Positions 1-7,628 are shown, numbered from the stretch's first letter. The stretch: DNA of 19,635 nt from an uncultured Eubacteriales bacterium (GCA_900552255.1 URZF01000010.1:1-19635); one strand, 5' to 3'. The notes: a model not told the origin generated them from the letters alone. A program made the numbers and translations.

Positions 1-19
1 CAGCATGTCGGTCAGCCGA

Positions 20-35
20 GAGCCTGTACAGGCTC
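20..35. repeat. 16-bp perfect palindrome downstream of yitT
   Basis: The 16 bases read identically on both strands (gagcctgtacaggctc). They follow a smaller inverted repeat, tcgg-tcag-ccga, at 8-19. The site lies about 35 nt past the yitT stop codon. No clear U-run follows on the minus strand, so it is a weak candidate for an intrinsic terminator. It could equally be an operator or the end of a feature outside the window. Confidence 0.4.
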
Positions 36-70
36 GCTTCTTATTCCAAAACGGCGCCGCCGCGCTTCTT

Positions 71-949
71 TTATTTCCCGCCGAACGGCAAAAAGCCCTT
101 GCCGTAAATCTCGCTGGTCTTGTTGATGGTCACAAAAGCATGCTCGTCCACGGATTTCGCAAAATCCTTGAGCTTGGCGGCCTGATACGTCGTCATGGCG
201 GAGAAAATGACGAATTTATCCGAATCCGTAAACGCGCCCTGCGCATCCCATATCGTCGCGGAACGATGAAGCGTTTCCGTAATAAATTTTGTGATTTCGT
301 GCGGTGCCGTCGTGATGATCATAAGGCTCTTGCGGCGGTTCAGGCTGTCCACCACGGTCTGCACAAGATACGTTTTGATGAGCATTCCGATTACGGAGCA
401 AAGTCCGGTTTTGGTGTCGAACACAAAGAAAGACGCGGCGACAATGAACCCATCCGCAACCAGCATGCACACGCTGATATCGGCGCTCGTATATTTCCGG
501 AAAACAAGCGCGAGAATGTCCGTGCCGCCGGTGCTTCCGCCGCACTTGAATACCAGCGCGGCGCCGATTGCGCCGAGCAGACTCGCAAAAATCAATTCCA
601 GCACGATCTCCTCCGTAAGCGGCTTCGTCATAGGATACAGCCATTCAAACAAATTGACGGTGCCGGTATAAAGCAGCGTGCAGTACGTCGTTTTCCAGCC
701 CACGCCCCGCCCTAAGAAGGCAAATCCGACGACAAGGGAAAGAAGATTGAGCACCGTGACAAAGGTCGAGGTGTTGACGCCGGCAATGAGCTCTCCGAGC
801 AGAATGGAAAGCCCGCTGAAGCCGCCCGTCGAAAAGCCGTTCGGGATCTTAAAAAAATAAACGCCCGCCGCCGTCAGGACCGCTCCTGCCGACAGCATGA
901 GAAACTCCGATATATCGTTTCTGTTGATCCGTTTGTTGTTTTTCTTCAT
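71..949 (-). CDS. YitT family membrane protein (DUF161 + DUF2179)
   Basis: Predicted multi-pass cytoplasmic-membrane protein of 292 residues, close to the usual 280-290 of the YitT family, whose function is not firmly established. After a basic N-terminus (MKKNNKRINRND) come several hydrophobic segments, the typical glycine-rich stretch GFSTGGFSG and a second one, CGGSTGGTD. The soluble C-terminal DUF2179 part ends with the family-like EIYGKGF. Start choice: a promoter lies at 1035-1063, so the longer reading from 1066 would begin upstream of transcription. The ATG at 949 has AAAAGGA about 8 nt upstream, while the in-frame ATG at 958 directly abuts that site. ATGs at 976 and 982 are less well supplied. 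The gene is divergent from the OLE RNA and stands alone on its strand. Family call is strong; role and substrate are unknown. Confidence 0.88.
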   Translation of the reverse strand: MKKNNKRINRNDISEFLMLSAGAVLTAAGVYFFKIPNGFSTGGFSGLSILLGELIAGVNTSTFVTVLNLLSLVVGFAFLGRGVGWKTTYCTLLYTGTVNLFEWLYPMTKPLTEEIVLELIFASLLGAIGAALVFKCGGSTGGTDILALVFRKYTSADISVCMLVADGFIVAASFFVFDTKTGLCSVIGMLIKTYLVQTVVDSLNRRKSLMIITTAPHEITKFITETLHRSATIWDAQGAFTDSDKFVIFSAMTTYQAAKLKDFAKSVDEHAFVTINKTSEIYGKGFLPFGGK

Positions 950-1034
950 TTTATCCATCCTTTTGGATATGTTCATTTTCATTTCAAGCGCATAGGGCGT
1001 CCTCTCTTTGCCGATTCGGCGCCGCTGCACTGTT

Positions 1035-1063
1035 ATTATATCACAGAATGAATATAATGTAAA
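1035..1063 (-). promoter_or_regulatory. sigma-A promoter for yitT
   Basis: On the minus strand the -35 box TTTACA (1063-1058) is separated by 17 nt from a perfect -10 box TATAAT (1040-1035). Transcription would begin near 1028, giving a leader of about 80 nt before the ATG at 949. This places the longer open reading start at 1066 upstream of the transcript. Confidence 0.7.
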
Positions 1064-1182
1064 CAAGCCCTCTCAAAGATTTCATATGAATATTTTTTGT
1101 ATTTATATACATGTTTTTTAGCGAATATCAAAAATGAATGAAGGATTTCTTTGAATTGCCAGGGAAATCTTGAATCCCTCTC

Positions 1183-1211
1183 TTGAATATTCATCTGCAT
1201 TATGCTATAAT
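1183..1211 (+). promoter_or_regulatory. extended -10 sigma-A promoter for OLE RNA
   Basis: The -35 box TTGAAT (1183-1188), a 17-nt spacer and a perfect -10 box TATAAT (1206-1211) are present, with an extended -10 TG at 1203-1204. Predicted transcription start is about 1218, just where the structured RNA begins. The AT-rich stretch 1064-1182 between the two divergent promoters holds no gene. TTGAAT also occurs at 1151 and 1170 upstream. Confidence 0.82.
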
Positions 1212-1217
1212 GAAAAA

Positions 1218-1856
1218 GGCGATCAAGGTCGCCGTGCGCGACGGTACAGTATTCTAGTGAAAGCACATCTCCTCGAAGACGGGCCTAAAAATCCGTTAAA
1301 GGGCATATCGATGAAGCTCCTTGTAGCTGCTTTTTACGCCCAGTTTAGGGTGGTTGCTGGGAGAATAGGACTGCGGGCAGCCTGTAATGGCATACGGGTG
1401 CGAATCCCGCTTTCTTTTGAGGCTTCCTTATGTGGTTACAACCGACGATGCGGAGTAATTCCGCATCGCGTTCAGACTACGTTTTGAAGATTAAACCTAT
1501 CGCTTGGTGCATTTTCGACGCTGTGGATAGTGTAGCCTGCCTTGCGTGATTCTGGCGGATAACGGAACCAAATCCCCTTTCCTTGGCCGAGGAAACCGGA
1601 CTATTGCTGTTTGAAACCAGCGTTGCAAAAGAGGCTAGATGGGATGGTCACTTTCCTGAGGAAATCTCCTAGACTGTTCGCAAGAGGTGAAATAAGGATT
1701 GCAGTGCGAACTCATCGGCAATCAAGTCCCGGACACGGCAACGTGCCGGCACATCCTATAATGGGAAACCGCCTATTCGGCAACGATGGGTTGGATGCGG
1801 GGAAATCCTACTTGACCTTATGTCGCAAGGTTTACTTATTTCACTGCCGTCGCCGC
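1218..1856 (+). ncRNA. ole: OLE RNA (Ornate Large Extremophilic RNA)
   Basis: Large structured non-coding RNA of about 640 nt, matching the roughly 600-nt size of OLE RNA, which binds the membrane protein OapA and sits at the inner membrane. Seen directly: a strong promoter ends at 1211 and no credible gene lies inside. A long-range closing stem pairs 1238-1244 (GCGACGG) with 1847-1853 and 1247-1249 with 1844-1846, with a UA bulge. Local hairpins include 1446-1454/1460-1468 (9 bp, loop GTAAT) and 1729-1749 (GCAA tetraloop, one bulged A). Context is decisive: the next gene fits OapA, followed by tlyA, nadK, argR and recN, as in known OLE loci. No U-run terminator separates it from oapA, so oapA and downstream genes may be read through. 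The ends are estimates from the promoter and closing stem. Identification rests on context, size and structure, not on a covariance-model hit. The known OLE role in stress tolerance comes from work in Bacillus halodurans. Confidence 0.88.
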
Positions 1857-1892
1857 TTATCAATTATAACGGATATAACGGAGGATAACTTC

Positions 1893-2546
1893 TTGGATAA
1901 TGTTCCGCGAAATGAGCCCGAGCTCACGGGCGATTCTGAAATGAAAACCGAACGAAAGAAGTCCGCAAAGGGAAAAAAGAAAAAAAGCTTTTGGGGGCTG
2001 GTAAACTGGAAATGGATCGTCACCGTTTTTCTGTCAAGCCTTGCGATCTCTATCATCATGTCCATTCTCTCCTCTGAGATCGTGGACTATCTGAATGTGT
2101 TCTTTTCCCTGCTCGTACTGCTGATGTTTATCGGAATCGGCGTAATTTTCGACATCATCGGTCTTGCCGTGGCCACTGCCGATGCCGCACCGTTCCATTC
2201 CATGGCGGCAAGGAAGGTCAAAGCGGGGCGTATTGCCGTGAAGCTCATCAAAAACGCGGATCAGGTATCCAGCTTCTGCAACGATGTCATCGGAGATATC
2301 TGCGGCGTTGTTTCCGGTTCCACGGCAGCGGCGATTGCGATTAAGATCGCCACAGCGGAAGGCTCGCTCATTTTTCTCAATCTCCTCATCTGCGGACTGG
2401 TATCCGCTTTCACCGTCGGACTCAAAGCCATCGGCAAAGCCGCCGGCTTTGGATACAGCCGGCAGATCGTATTTGCCGTATCAAAGATCGCCGGCATCTT
2501 TATTTTTGAAAAAAAGCCGAAAAAGAAAAAACATAAAAATCATTAG
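1893..2546 (+). CDS. oapA: OLE-associated membrane protein OapA
   Basis: Protein partner that anchors OLE RNA to the cytoplasmic membrane. 217 residues with a TTG start: GGAGG at 1880-1884 lies 8 nt upstream, whereas the first in-frame ATG (1941) has no ribosome site and the open frame back to 1611 runs inside the RNA. N-terminus: a short acidic stretch, then a lysine-rich cluster (about 19-31). Hydrophobic segments lie at about 39-60, 67-94, 133-151 and 158-180. Between the second and third is a conserved-looking stretch with D87, D97, FHSMAARKVK (101-110) and NDVIGD (130-135), which contains a DxxxD motif (D131, D135) of the kind reported for OapA. The C-terminus is very basic (KKPKKKKHKNH). 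Charged tails on a membrane protein suit RNA contact. It begins about 37 nt after the RNA's estimated 3' end and lies 18 nt before tlyA. Family call is by sequence recollection plus context. Confidence 0.88.
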   Translation: MDNVPRNEPELTGDSEMKTERKKSAKGKKKKSFWGLVNWKWIVTVFLSSLAISIIMSILSSEIVDYLNVFFSLLVLLMFIGIGVIFDIIGLAVATADAAPFHSMAARKVKAGRIAVKLIKNADQVSSFCNDVIGDICGVVSGSTAAAIAIKIATAEGSLIFLNLLICGLVSAFTVGLKAIGKAAGFGYSRQIVFAVSKIAGIFIFEKKPKKKKHKNH

Positions 2547-2564
2547 TCCGAAAGGAATTTCCCT

Positions 2565-3344
2565 ATGCGAGCCGACCGTTTCCTATATCTGCGCGGTCTT
2601 GCCAAAAGCAGAAGCCATGCAGTCTCCCTCATCGACGGCGGCGTCACGCTGGACGGGAAGCCTATTCTGAAGCCTGCCCAGGATATCCCGGAGGATACCG
2701 ATATCTCGCGCATCCGGATTCAAAATCCATCAAAATATGTGAGCCGGGGCGGATACAAGCTCGAGGCCGCGCTGGAAGGCTTTCAAATTGATGTAAAGGA
2801 GAAAACCGCACTGGATCTCGGCGCCTCGACGGGAGGCTTCACCGACTGTCTTTTACAAAACGGAGCCGCACGGGTATTCGCCGTGGACGTGGGACACGGA
2901 CAGCTCGATGTCACGCTGCAAAACGATCCCCGCGTCATCTCAATGGAGGGTACAAACGCGAGAGCTCTCACTTCGGAGAGCTTCGGCGGCGAACACATCG
3001 ACCTCGCCGTCTCCGATCTTTCTTTTATCTCACAGGCTCTCATCTATCCCGCCGTCTTTCTCACGGTGAGACGCGGCGGCGTGTTCATCAGCCTTATCAA
3101 GCCGCAGTTCGAAGCGGGACGCGAGCACCTGAACAAAAACGGGATCGTGCGCGACAGAAGCGTCCACGAGGCCGTCATCGAAGCTCTTTTTCTTGCGGCG
3201 GAGGAAAATCGCCTTTATCCGGAGGCGCTCATGCCCTCGCCCATTGCGGGCGGCGACGGAAACCGCGAATACTTGGCGCTCTTCCGCGTCGGAGAGAGGC
3301 ACATTGACAGTCCCTGCTCCATTCATCGAATCGTATCGGAATGA
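2565..3344 (+). CDS. tlyA: TlyA family rRNA 2'-O-methyltransferase
   Basis: SAM-dependent methyltransferase of the TlyA/YqxC family; characterised members 2'-O-methylate rRNA cytidines and are often mis-named hemolysin. 259 residues. An S4 RNA-binding domain occupies about 1-60, followed by an FtsJ-like Rossmann domain. Visible motifs: YVSRGGYKL with K65, the SAM loop DLGASTGGFTD (84-94), SDLSF with D151, LIKPQFE with K179, and GNREY with E235. These fit the K-D-K-E catalytic tetrad of the family. AAAGGA lies 8 nt before the ATG. Its neighbours fit the OLE locus, but in many relatives dxs lies between oapA and tlyA; here they are adjacent. A nadK-frame ATG overlaps its stop as ATGA at 3341, though a better nadK start lies further on. 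Confidence 0.95.
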   Translation: MRADRFLYLRGLAKSRSHAVSLIDGGVTLDGKPILKPAQDIPEDTDISRIRIQNPSKYVSRGGYKLEAALEGFQIDVKEKTALDLGASTGGFTDCLLQNGAARVFAVDVGHGQLDVTLQNDPRVISMEGTNARALTSESFGGEHIDLAVSDLSFISQALIYPAVFLTVRRGGVFISLIKPQFEAGREHLNKNGIVRDRSVHEAVIEALFLAAEENRLYPEALMPSPIAGGDGNREYLALFRVGERHIDSPCSIHRIVSE

Positions 3345-3406
3345 GCCTTGACGCCGCGATGTCCGCGGACGCCGTCGAAAACAAATTCAGACAAGAGGTG
3401 GCAAAC

Positions 3407-4279
3407 ATGACAAAACCGCAGAAGATCGCCGTTTTCACAAAGCTCGAATGCGACAGCGATTTTTCCTATACCAAGGAGGCCGTGAGAGTCCTCACGGAGA
3501 GCGGCATTCAGGTATATATCAACCAAAACGTAAAATACAGGCTCGGGGAGCAGCGGGATCAGGTGCATCTCGTCTACAACGAACGGGATCTCGTCGAAAC
3601 GGCGGACATGATCGTCGTGCTCGGCGGAGACGGCACCATGCTGGACGTCTGCGTCCACGTGGCGGAGCTTGCAAAGCCCGTCGTAGGCGTCAATCTCGGT
3701 CATCTCGGCTTTCTCACGGCCGTGGAAAAAGACAGCATCGCAGGGCTTGCCGAGCTCGCGGCCGGGAATTTCACCGTAGAGGAGCGCATGATGCTCGACG
3801 TGGAGATCACGACTGGGTTCACCGCGTACCGTCAGCGCGTTCTCAACGACGTCGTCATCGCAACCGGCGTCTGCTCCAGAATGGCGGAATTTGAGCTTTC
3901 CGGAGACACCGGTCTGCGCCTCGGATACCGGGCGGACGGGCTCATCGTCGCCACGCCGACCGGCTCCACCGCCTATTCCCTTTCCGCAGGAGGTCCCGTC
4001 GTCGATCCCGCCGCAAATTTGATTGCCGTGACGCCGATTTGTCCGCACACGCTCCTGCGCGGCTCCGTCATCCTCTCGCCGGAAACGGGAATCACCGTAA
4101 CCGGCCGCACACGGGACGAACAAACCGATATCCGCGTCACGACAGACGGAAAAAACGGTACGCTCGTCTCATGCGATACCAAAATCAAAATCAGAAAATC
4201 GGATTACACCGCAAAAATCGTCAAAATCGGAGCAAACCGTTTCTTCGACATCTTGGAAACCAAGCTGAATCAAAAATAA
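3407..4279 (+). CDS. nadK: NAD kinase
   Basis: ATP/polyphosphate-dependent kinase converting NAD to NADP in the cytoplasm. 290 residues from the ATG at 3407, the usual length. AGAGGTG lies about 6 nt upstream and the N-terminus (KIAVFTK) matches family starts; the alternative ATG at 3341 would add 22 residues of poor character. The catalytic motif GGDG is at 73-76 (D75 as general base), followed by the NLGHLGFLT turn (about 97-104), LND (146-148) and the C-terminal ATPTGSTAYS-GGP signature (182-197). The 62-nt gap after tlyA is the largest within the block but shows no terminator or promoter. The tlyA-nadK-argR-recN order is a standard Firmicutes arrangement. Confidence 0.96.
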   Translation: MTKPQKIAVFTKLECDSDFSYTKEAVRVLTESGIQVYINQNVKYRLGEQRDQVHLVYNERDLVETADMIVVLGGDGTMLDVCVHVAELAKPVVGVNLGHLGFLTAVEKDSIAGLAELAAGNFTVEERMMLDVEITTGFTAYRQRVLNDVVIATGVCSRMAEFELSGDTGLRLGYRADGLIVATPTGSTAYSLSAGGPVVDPAANLIAVTPICPHTLLRGSVILSPETGITVTGRTRDEQTDIRVTTDGKNGTLVSCDTKIKIRKSDYTAKIVKIGANRFFDILETKLNQK

Positions 4280-4305
4280 GTCCATAAGAAAAGGAAAACT
4301 CGCCT

Positions 4306-4758
4306 ATGAAAAATTCCCGCCATACGCGCATCCTCGAAATCATCGGAGAAAATGTCATCGAAACCCAGGACGAGCTGATCGCAAAGCTCCGTGAAAGCGG
4401 CTATCCCGTGACGCAGGCCACGGTATCGCGCGATATCAAGCAGCTCGGGCTTGTCAAAACGGCGGCGAAAAACGGCGGTTATCAATACACGGCTGCAAGA
4501 AGCGACAGCGCCGGAAACGAGAGCAAGCTCAAAAACATCATGCGGGAAACCGTCCTATCCGCTCAAAATGCGGAAAACATCGTCGTCATCAAAACCTATT
4601 CCGGCATGGCCAATGCCGCGGCGGCCGCCGTAGACGCGCTCTCCGGAGATTCCATCGTCGGCAGCATCGCAGGGGACGACACCATCTTCATCGTCGTGAA
4701 AAACGACGAGGATGCCCGCGAGTTCACCGCATATGTGAAAGAGATCATCGGACTGTAA
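4306..4758 (+). CDS. argR: Arginine repressor ArgR/AhrC
   Basis: Arginine-sensing transcription factor that represses arginine biosynthesis and activates catabolism; functional as a hexamer. 150 residues, full length. The N-terminal winged helix-turn-helix contains the recognition-helix signature ATVSRDIKQLGLVK (38-51, with S41, R42, D43). The C-terminal oligomerisation and arginine-binding domain contains GSIAGDDTIFIV (119-130), whose paired aspartates contact arginine in the family. AAAGGA lies about 10 nt upstream of the ATG. The 26-nt gap after nadK holds no recognisable ARG box, so self-regulation is not evident here. The gene sits between nadK and recN as in Bacillus. Confidence 0.96.
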   Translation: MKNSRHTRILEIIGENVIETQDELIAKLRESGYPVTQATVSRDIKQLGLVKTAAKNGGYQYTAARSDSAGNESKLKNIMRETVLSAQNAENIVVIKTYSGMANAAAAAVDALSGDSIVGSIAGDDTIFIVVKNDEDAREFTAYVKEIIGL

Positions 4759-4787
4759 CCATCAAAACATAGAGAGGCGGGAGCTTA

Positions 4788-6488
4788 GTGTTAAAGGAGC
4801 TGTACATCAGCAATATCGCGATCATAAGGAGTGAGCGCGTGTGTCCCGGAGCGGCTCTGACGGTCCTGACGGGCGAAACCGGGGCCGGCAAATCCATCAT
4901 CATCGATTCCGTGGGACTCATCATGGGCGAACGAGCGTCCCGCGAGCTTCTGCGCACCGGAGAGGAAAAAGCGACGGTTTCGGCATTGTTTGAAGCGGTC
5001 GGGGCCGAGGCTTCCGGCTTTGCGGCGGAGCTCGGCATCGAGCCGGAGGACGGAGCGCTGCTTCTCCAACGGGACATCACCGATAAAGGCGTATCCTCCG
5101 CCCGAATCAACGGACGCACGGTGCCTCTGTCGATCATGCGGGAGCTTGCGGAAAGGCTCATCAGCATCCACGGACAGCACGCCAATCAAACGCTGCTCAA
5201 TGAAGAAAATCACATGGGATATCTCGATGCTTTCGCAGACTGCGAGCCGGAAAAGGCGGAGTTTGCCTCGCTCTATGCCCACCATGCCGACATCAAAAAG
5301 AGGCTGTCCGAGCTTGTGCGCGACGGACAGGAAAAGGAAAGAACCATCGAGCTTTTGAAATATCAGATCGGCGATATCGACGCCGTAAAGCCGCGCGACG
5401 GCGAAGAGGAGGAGCTGAAGGAAAAGCGGATAAAGCTCCAAAACGCCGAAAAAATCGCAAAGCATGCGAAGCTGATCTACCGCGCGCTGTATCGCAACGA
5501 CAAGGGCTTTTCCGCCTGCGATCTGATCGAAAAGGCGGAGGAGGCGCTCGACGGGCTTGGCGGCGTCATCGCGGATGTTCCTGCTTTCGTGGAAACCCTG
5601 ACGGATTTCCGTTACCGCATCGAGGATATCGCGGAAACGGTTCGGCAGGAATGCGATATCGGCGTGAAAAATCCCTCCGAACTGCTCGATAAAATCGAGG
5701 ACAGGCTCGACAGCATTCAGCGTCTGCACAGGAAATACGGCGGAACGACGGAGGAAATCCTCGCATACAGGGAACGCGCCGCCAAAAGATTAAAAGAGCT
5801 GGAGGGCGCGGACGAGCTTGCGGAGGACCTCGAAAACGAGCTTGCGGATATCCGCAGTCAAATGAAAGCCGCCGCCGCCAAAATCACAAAAAAGCGGCGT
5901 GACGCGGCACGAACGCTTGAAAAAAAGGTCACAGAAGAGCTTGCATTTCTCGATATGGACAAGGTCCGCTTCCACATCGAGGTGACGCCGCTGCCCGATT
6001 TTGCGGCAACCGGCGCGGATAAGATCGGATTTCTCGTTTCGACAAATCCGGGTGAACCGCTTCTGCCGCTATCCAAGATCGCGTCCGGCGGCGAGCTTTC
6101 CCGCATGATGCTGGCCTTGAAATGTGCGTTCGCCGACAAGGAACGCACCGGAACCCTCATTTTCGATGAAATCGACACCGGAATTTCCGGCAGGACATCC
6201 CATAAAATCGGCGTAAAGCTCCACGAGGTTGCCGAAAACGGCACGCAGGTCATCTGCGTCACCCATTCCCCGCAGATCGCGGCGGTCGCCGACACGCATC
6301 TTTTCGTCTCCAAGACGGAATCAGACGGCAGGACAGAATCTGCCGTGCGCGAGCTGACGCCGCAGGAGCGCGTCATGGAAATTGCGCGCATCATCGGCGG
6401 GGCCAAGGTCACGGAGCAGACGCTCGCCGCGGCAAAAGAGCTGCTGGACGCTTCTCCCGCCATTTCCGCCAACGCCTCATACCAATAA
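4788..6488 (+). CDS. recN: DNA repair protein RecN
   Basis: SMC-like ATPase acting early at DNA double-strand breaks. 566 residues, typical of the family. GTG start, preceded by a purine-rich site (agagaggcgggag, 4771-4783). Walker A GETGAGKS is at 29-36. Two long charged, heptad-rich arms surround the central region (about 150-390), giving the expected antiparallel coiled coil. The ABC signature ASGGELSRMM (about 432-441) and Walker B LIFDEIDTGISG (about 456-467) follow, with a VTHSPQIA switch-like segment after them. It starts 29 nt after argR and is followed by a fucosidase gene 24 nt downstream with no visible terminator. No LexA/SOS box is evident in the short gap, so expression probably depends on upstream transcription. 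Confidence 0.96.
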   Translation: MLKELYISNIAIIRSERVCPGAALTVLTGETGAGKSIIIDSVGLIMGERASRELLRTGEEKATVSALFEAVGAEASGFAAELGIEPEDGALLLQRDITDKGVSSARINGRTVPLSIMRELAERLISIHGQHANQTLLNEENHMGYLDAFADCEPEKAEFASLYAHHADIKKRLSELVRDGQEKERTIELLKYQIGDIDAVKPRDGEEEELKEKRIKLQNAEKIAKHAKLIYRALYRNDKGFSACDLIEKAEEALDGLGGVIADVPAFVETLTDFRYRIEDIAETVRQECDIGVKNPSELLDKIEDRLDSIQRLHRKYGGTTEEILAYRERAAKRLKELEGADELAEDLENELADIRSQMKAAAAKITKKRRDAARTLEKKVTEELAFLDMDKVRFHIEVTPLPDFAATGADKIGFLVSTNPGEPLLPLSKIASGGELSRMMLALKCAFADKERTGTLIFDEIDTGISGRTSHKIGVKLHEVAENGTQVICVTHSPQIAAVADTHLFVSKTESDGRTESAVRELTPQERVMEIARIIGGAKVTEQTLAAAKELLDASPAISANASYQ

Positions 6489-6512
6489 ATTTTATTTTAG
6501 GAGACGATTCTC

Positions 6513-7628
6513 ATGAGTGAAAACAAAACCGTCGCAGAACAGCATGCGATCATCGGAAACACCGCGTCCGAACGATCCTTTACAAGAACGACGCATCCCG
6601 GCGCCGACTGGTTTTATCACCCGGTAAATCTCGGCCTCTTCATCCACTACGGAATTTCCACCGTCCACGGCGATCTCGATATTTCATGGGGCATGATGAA
6701 CGATCCCGTGCGCCGCGCGAAAGGCAACGGAATCGTGACGCCGCGCGAATACTGGGCGCTGGCGGAGCAATTTCATCCTGAAAGCTATCATCCCGAGGAA
6801 TGGCTCGGCGCGGCAAAGGACGCCGGCTTCTCCTACGCGGTGTTCACAACGCGCCACCACGACGGCTTTTCCATGTGGCCCTCCGAGGTCAGCGACTTTT
6901 CGACAAAAAATTACATGAACGGACGCGACCTCGTCGGCGAATATGTCGCTGCCTGCCGAGAGGCAGGGCTGAAAGTCGGACTGTATTATTCCCCGCCGGA
7001 CTGGCGCTTCAATCAGAAGTATATGTCTTTTGCATCCGGTTCTTATGCAAAGACACATCCGGATCACCCCTATGCGGACATCCGCCATGAACCGATCGAC
7101 CGTATTCCCGCCCCGACGGGCGAACACTGTGCGCGCTACGTTGCCTACGTGAATGAGCAGATCCGCGAGCTGCTCACCCGCTATGGAAAGATCGATCTCC
7201 TTTGGTTTGACGGCGGCGTCGCTGTCGGCTCAAATGTGCCGGACGAAAACAGCGATGTCATCTCGATCGAGGAAATCCGTGCGCTTCAGCCGCAGATCAT
7301 CGTCAACGACCGCATGTGGGGCTGGGGCGTCGGCGATTACTGCTCACAGTTTGAATGCCGTCTGCCTGAAACGGATCCCGGGATGCCGTGGGAGACCTGT
7401 CATATTTGGCATGTCGGCGGCGGCTGGTCCTATGTTCTGAATGCGGATAAATACCGCGACCTCTCCATCACTATACATCAATATGAGGTCTGCGAAAAAT
7501 GGGGCGGCAATCTGCTTCTCAACATCGCGCCTCGTGCCGACGGCTCGGTGCCGGACGCTTATTATCGGAGCGTAAAGGAATTCGGCGAGGCCATCCGGGC
7601 AAGGAAGAAAAACGATACGAACGCTTGA
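6513..7628 (+). CDS. Alpha-L-fucosidase, glycoside hydrolase family 29
   Basis: Retaining glycosidase that would release L-fucose from glycans. 371 residues covering the (beta/alpha)8 catalytic barrel, without the C-terminal beta-sandwich seen in many longer members. Visible family features: the early GLFIHYGIST (41-50), TTRHHDGFSMW (112-122), and WFDGG (231-235) with D233 as likely nucleophile; the C-terminal part has LLLNIAPRADG (334-344). The acid/base residue varies in GH29 and is not assigned. No signal peptide is visible, so a cytoplasmic enzyme acting on imported oligosaccharides is likely. AGGAGA lies about 8 nt before the ATG. It is odd as the last gene of an OLE/recN block. Its stop codon overlaps the next promoter's -35 box. 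Substrate linkage is unknown. Confidence 0.92.
   Translation: MSENKTVAEQHAIIGNTASERSFTRTTHPGADWFYHPVNLGLFIHYGISTVHGDLDISWGMMNDPVRRAKGNGIVTPREYWALAEQFHPESYHPEEWLGAAKDAGFSYAVFTTRHHDGFSMWPSEVSDFSTKNYMNGRDLVGEYVAACREAGLKVGLYYSPPDWRFNQKYMSFASGSYAKTHPDHPYADIRHEPIDRIPAPTGEHCARYVAYVNEQIRELLTRYGKIDLLWFDGGVAVGSNVPDENSDVISIEEIRALQPQIIVNDRMWGWGVGDYCSQFECRLPETDPGMPWETCHIWHVGGGWSYVLNADKYRDLSITIHQYEVCEKWGGNLLLNIAPRADGSVPDAYYRSVKEFGEAIRARKKNDTNA

Noticed and set aside
950..1066. N-terminal extension of yitT to 1066
   Set aside because: The promoter at 1035-1063 lies inside it, so it would not be transcribed; the family start and ribosome site favour 949.
1170..1487. Open frame of 105 codons in the OLE region
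   Set aside because: It starts upstream of the predicted transcription start and overlaps the promoter and RNA structure; no family resemblance.
1218..1856. RNase P RNA or tmRNA, because of the gaggaaatc stretch and GNRA loop
   Set aside because: The RNase P core signatures in order and the tmRNA tRNA-like ends and tag frame are absent, while size, promoter and the OapA-tlyA-recN context fit OLE RNA.
1611..1892. Upstream part of the open frame leading into oapA as coding sequence
   Set aside because: It lies in the structured RNA, has no ribosome site at 1611, and encodes an arginine/proline-rich stretch unlike a membrane-protein start.
4280..4305. ARG box for ArgR self-control
   Set aside because: The gap before argR is only 26 nt and contains just a ribosome site; no palindromic ARG-type element is visible.
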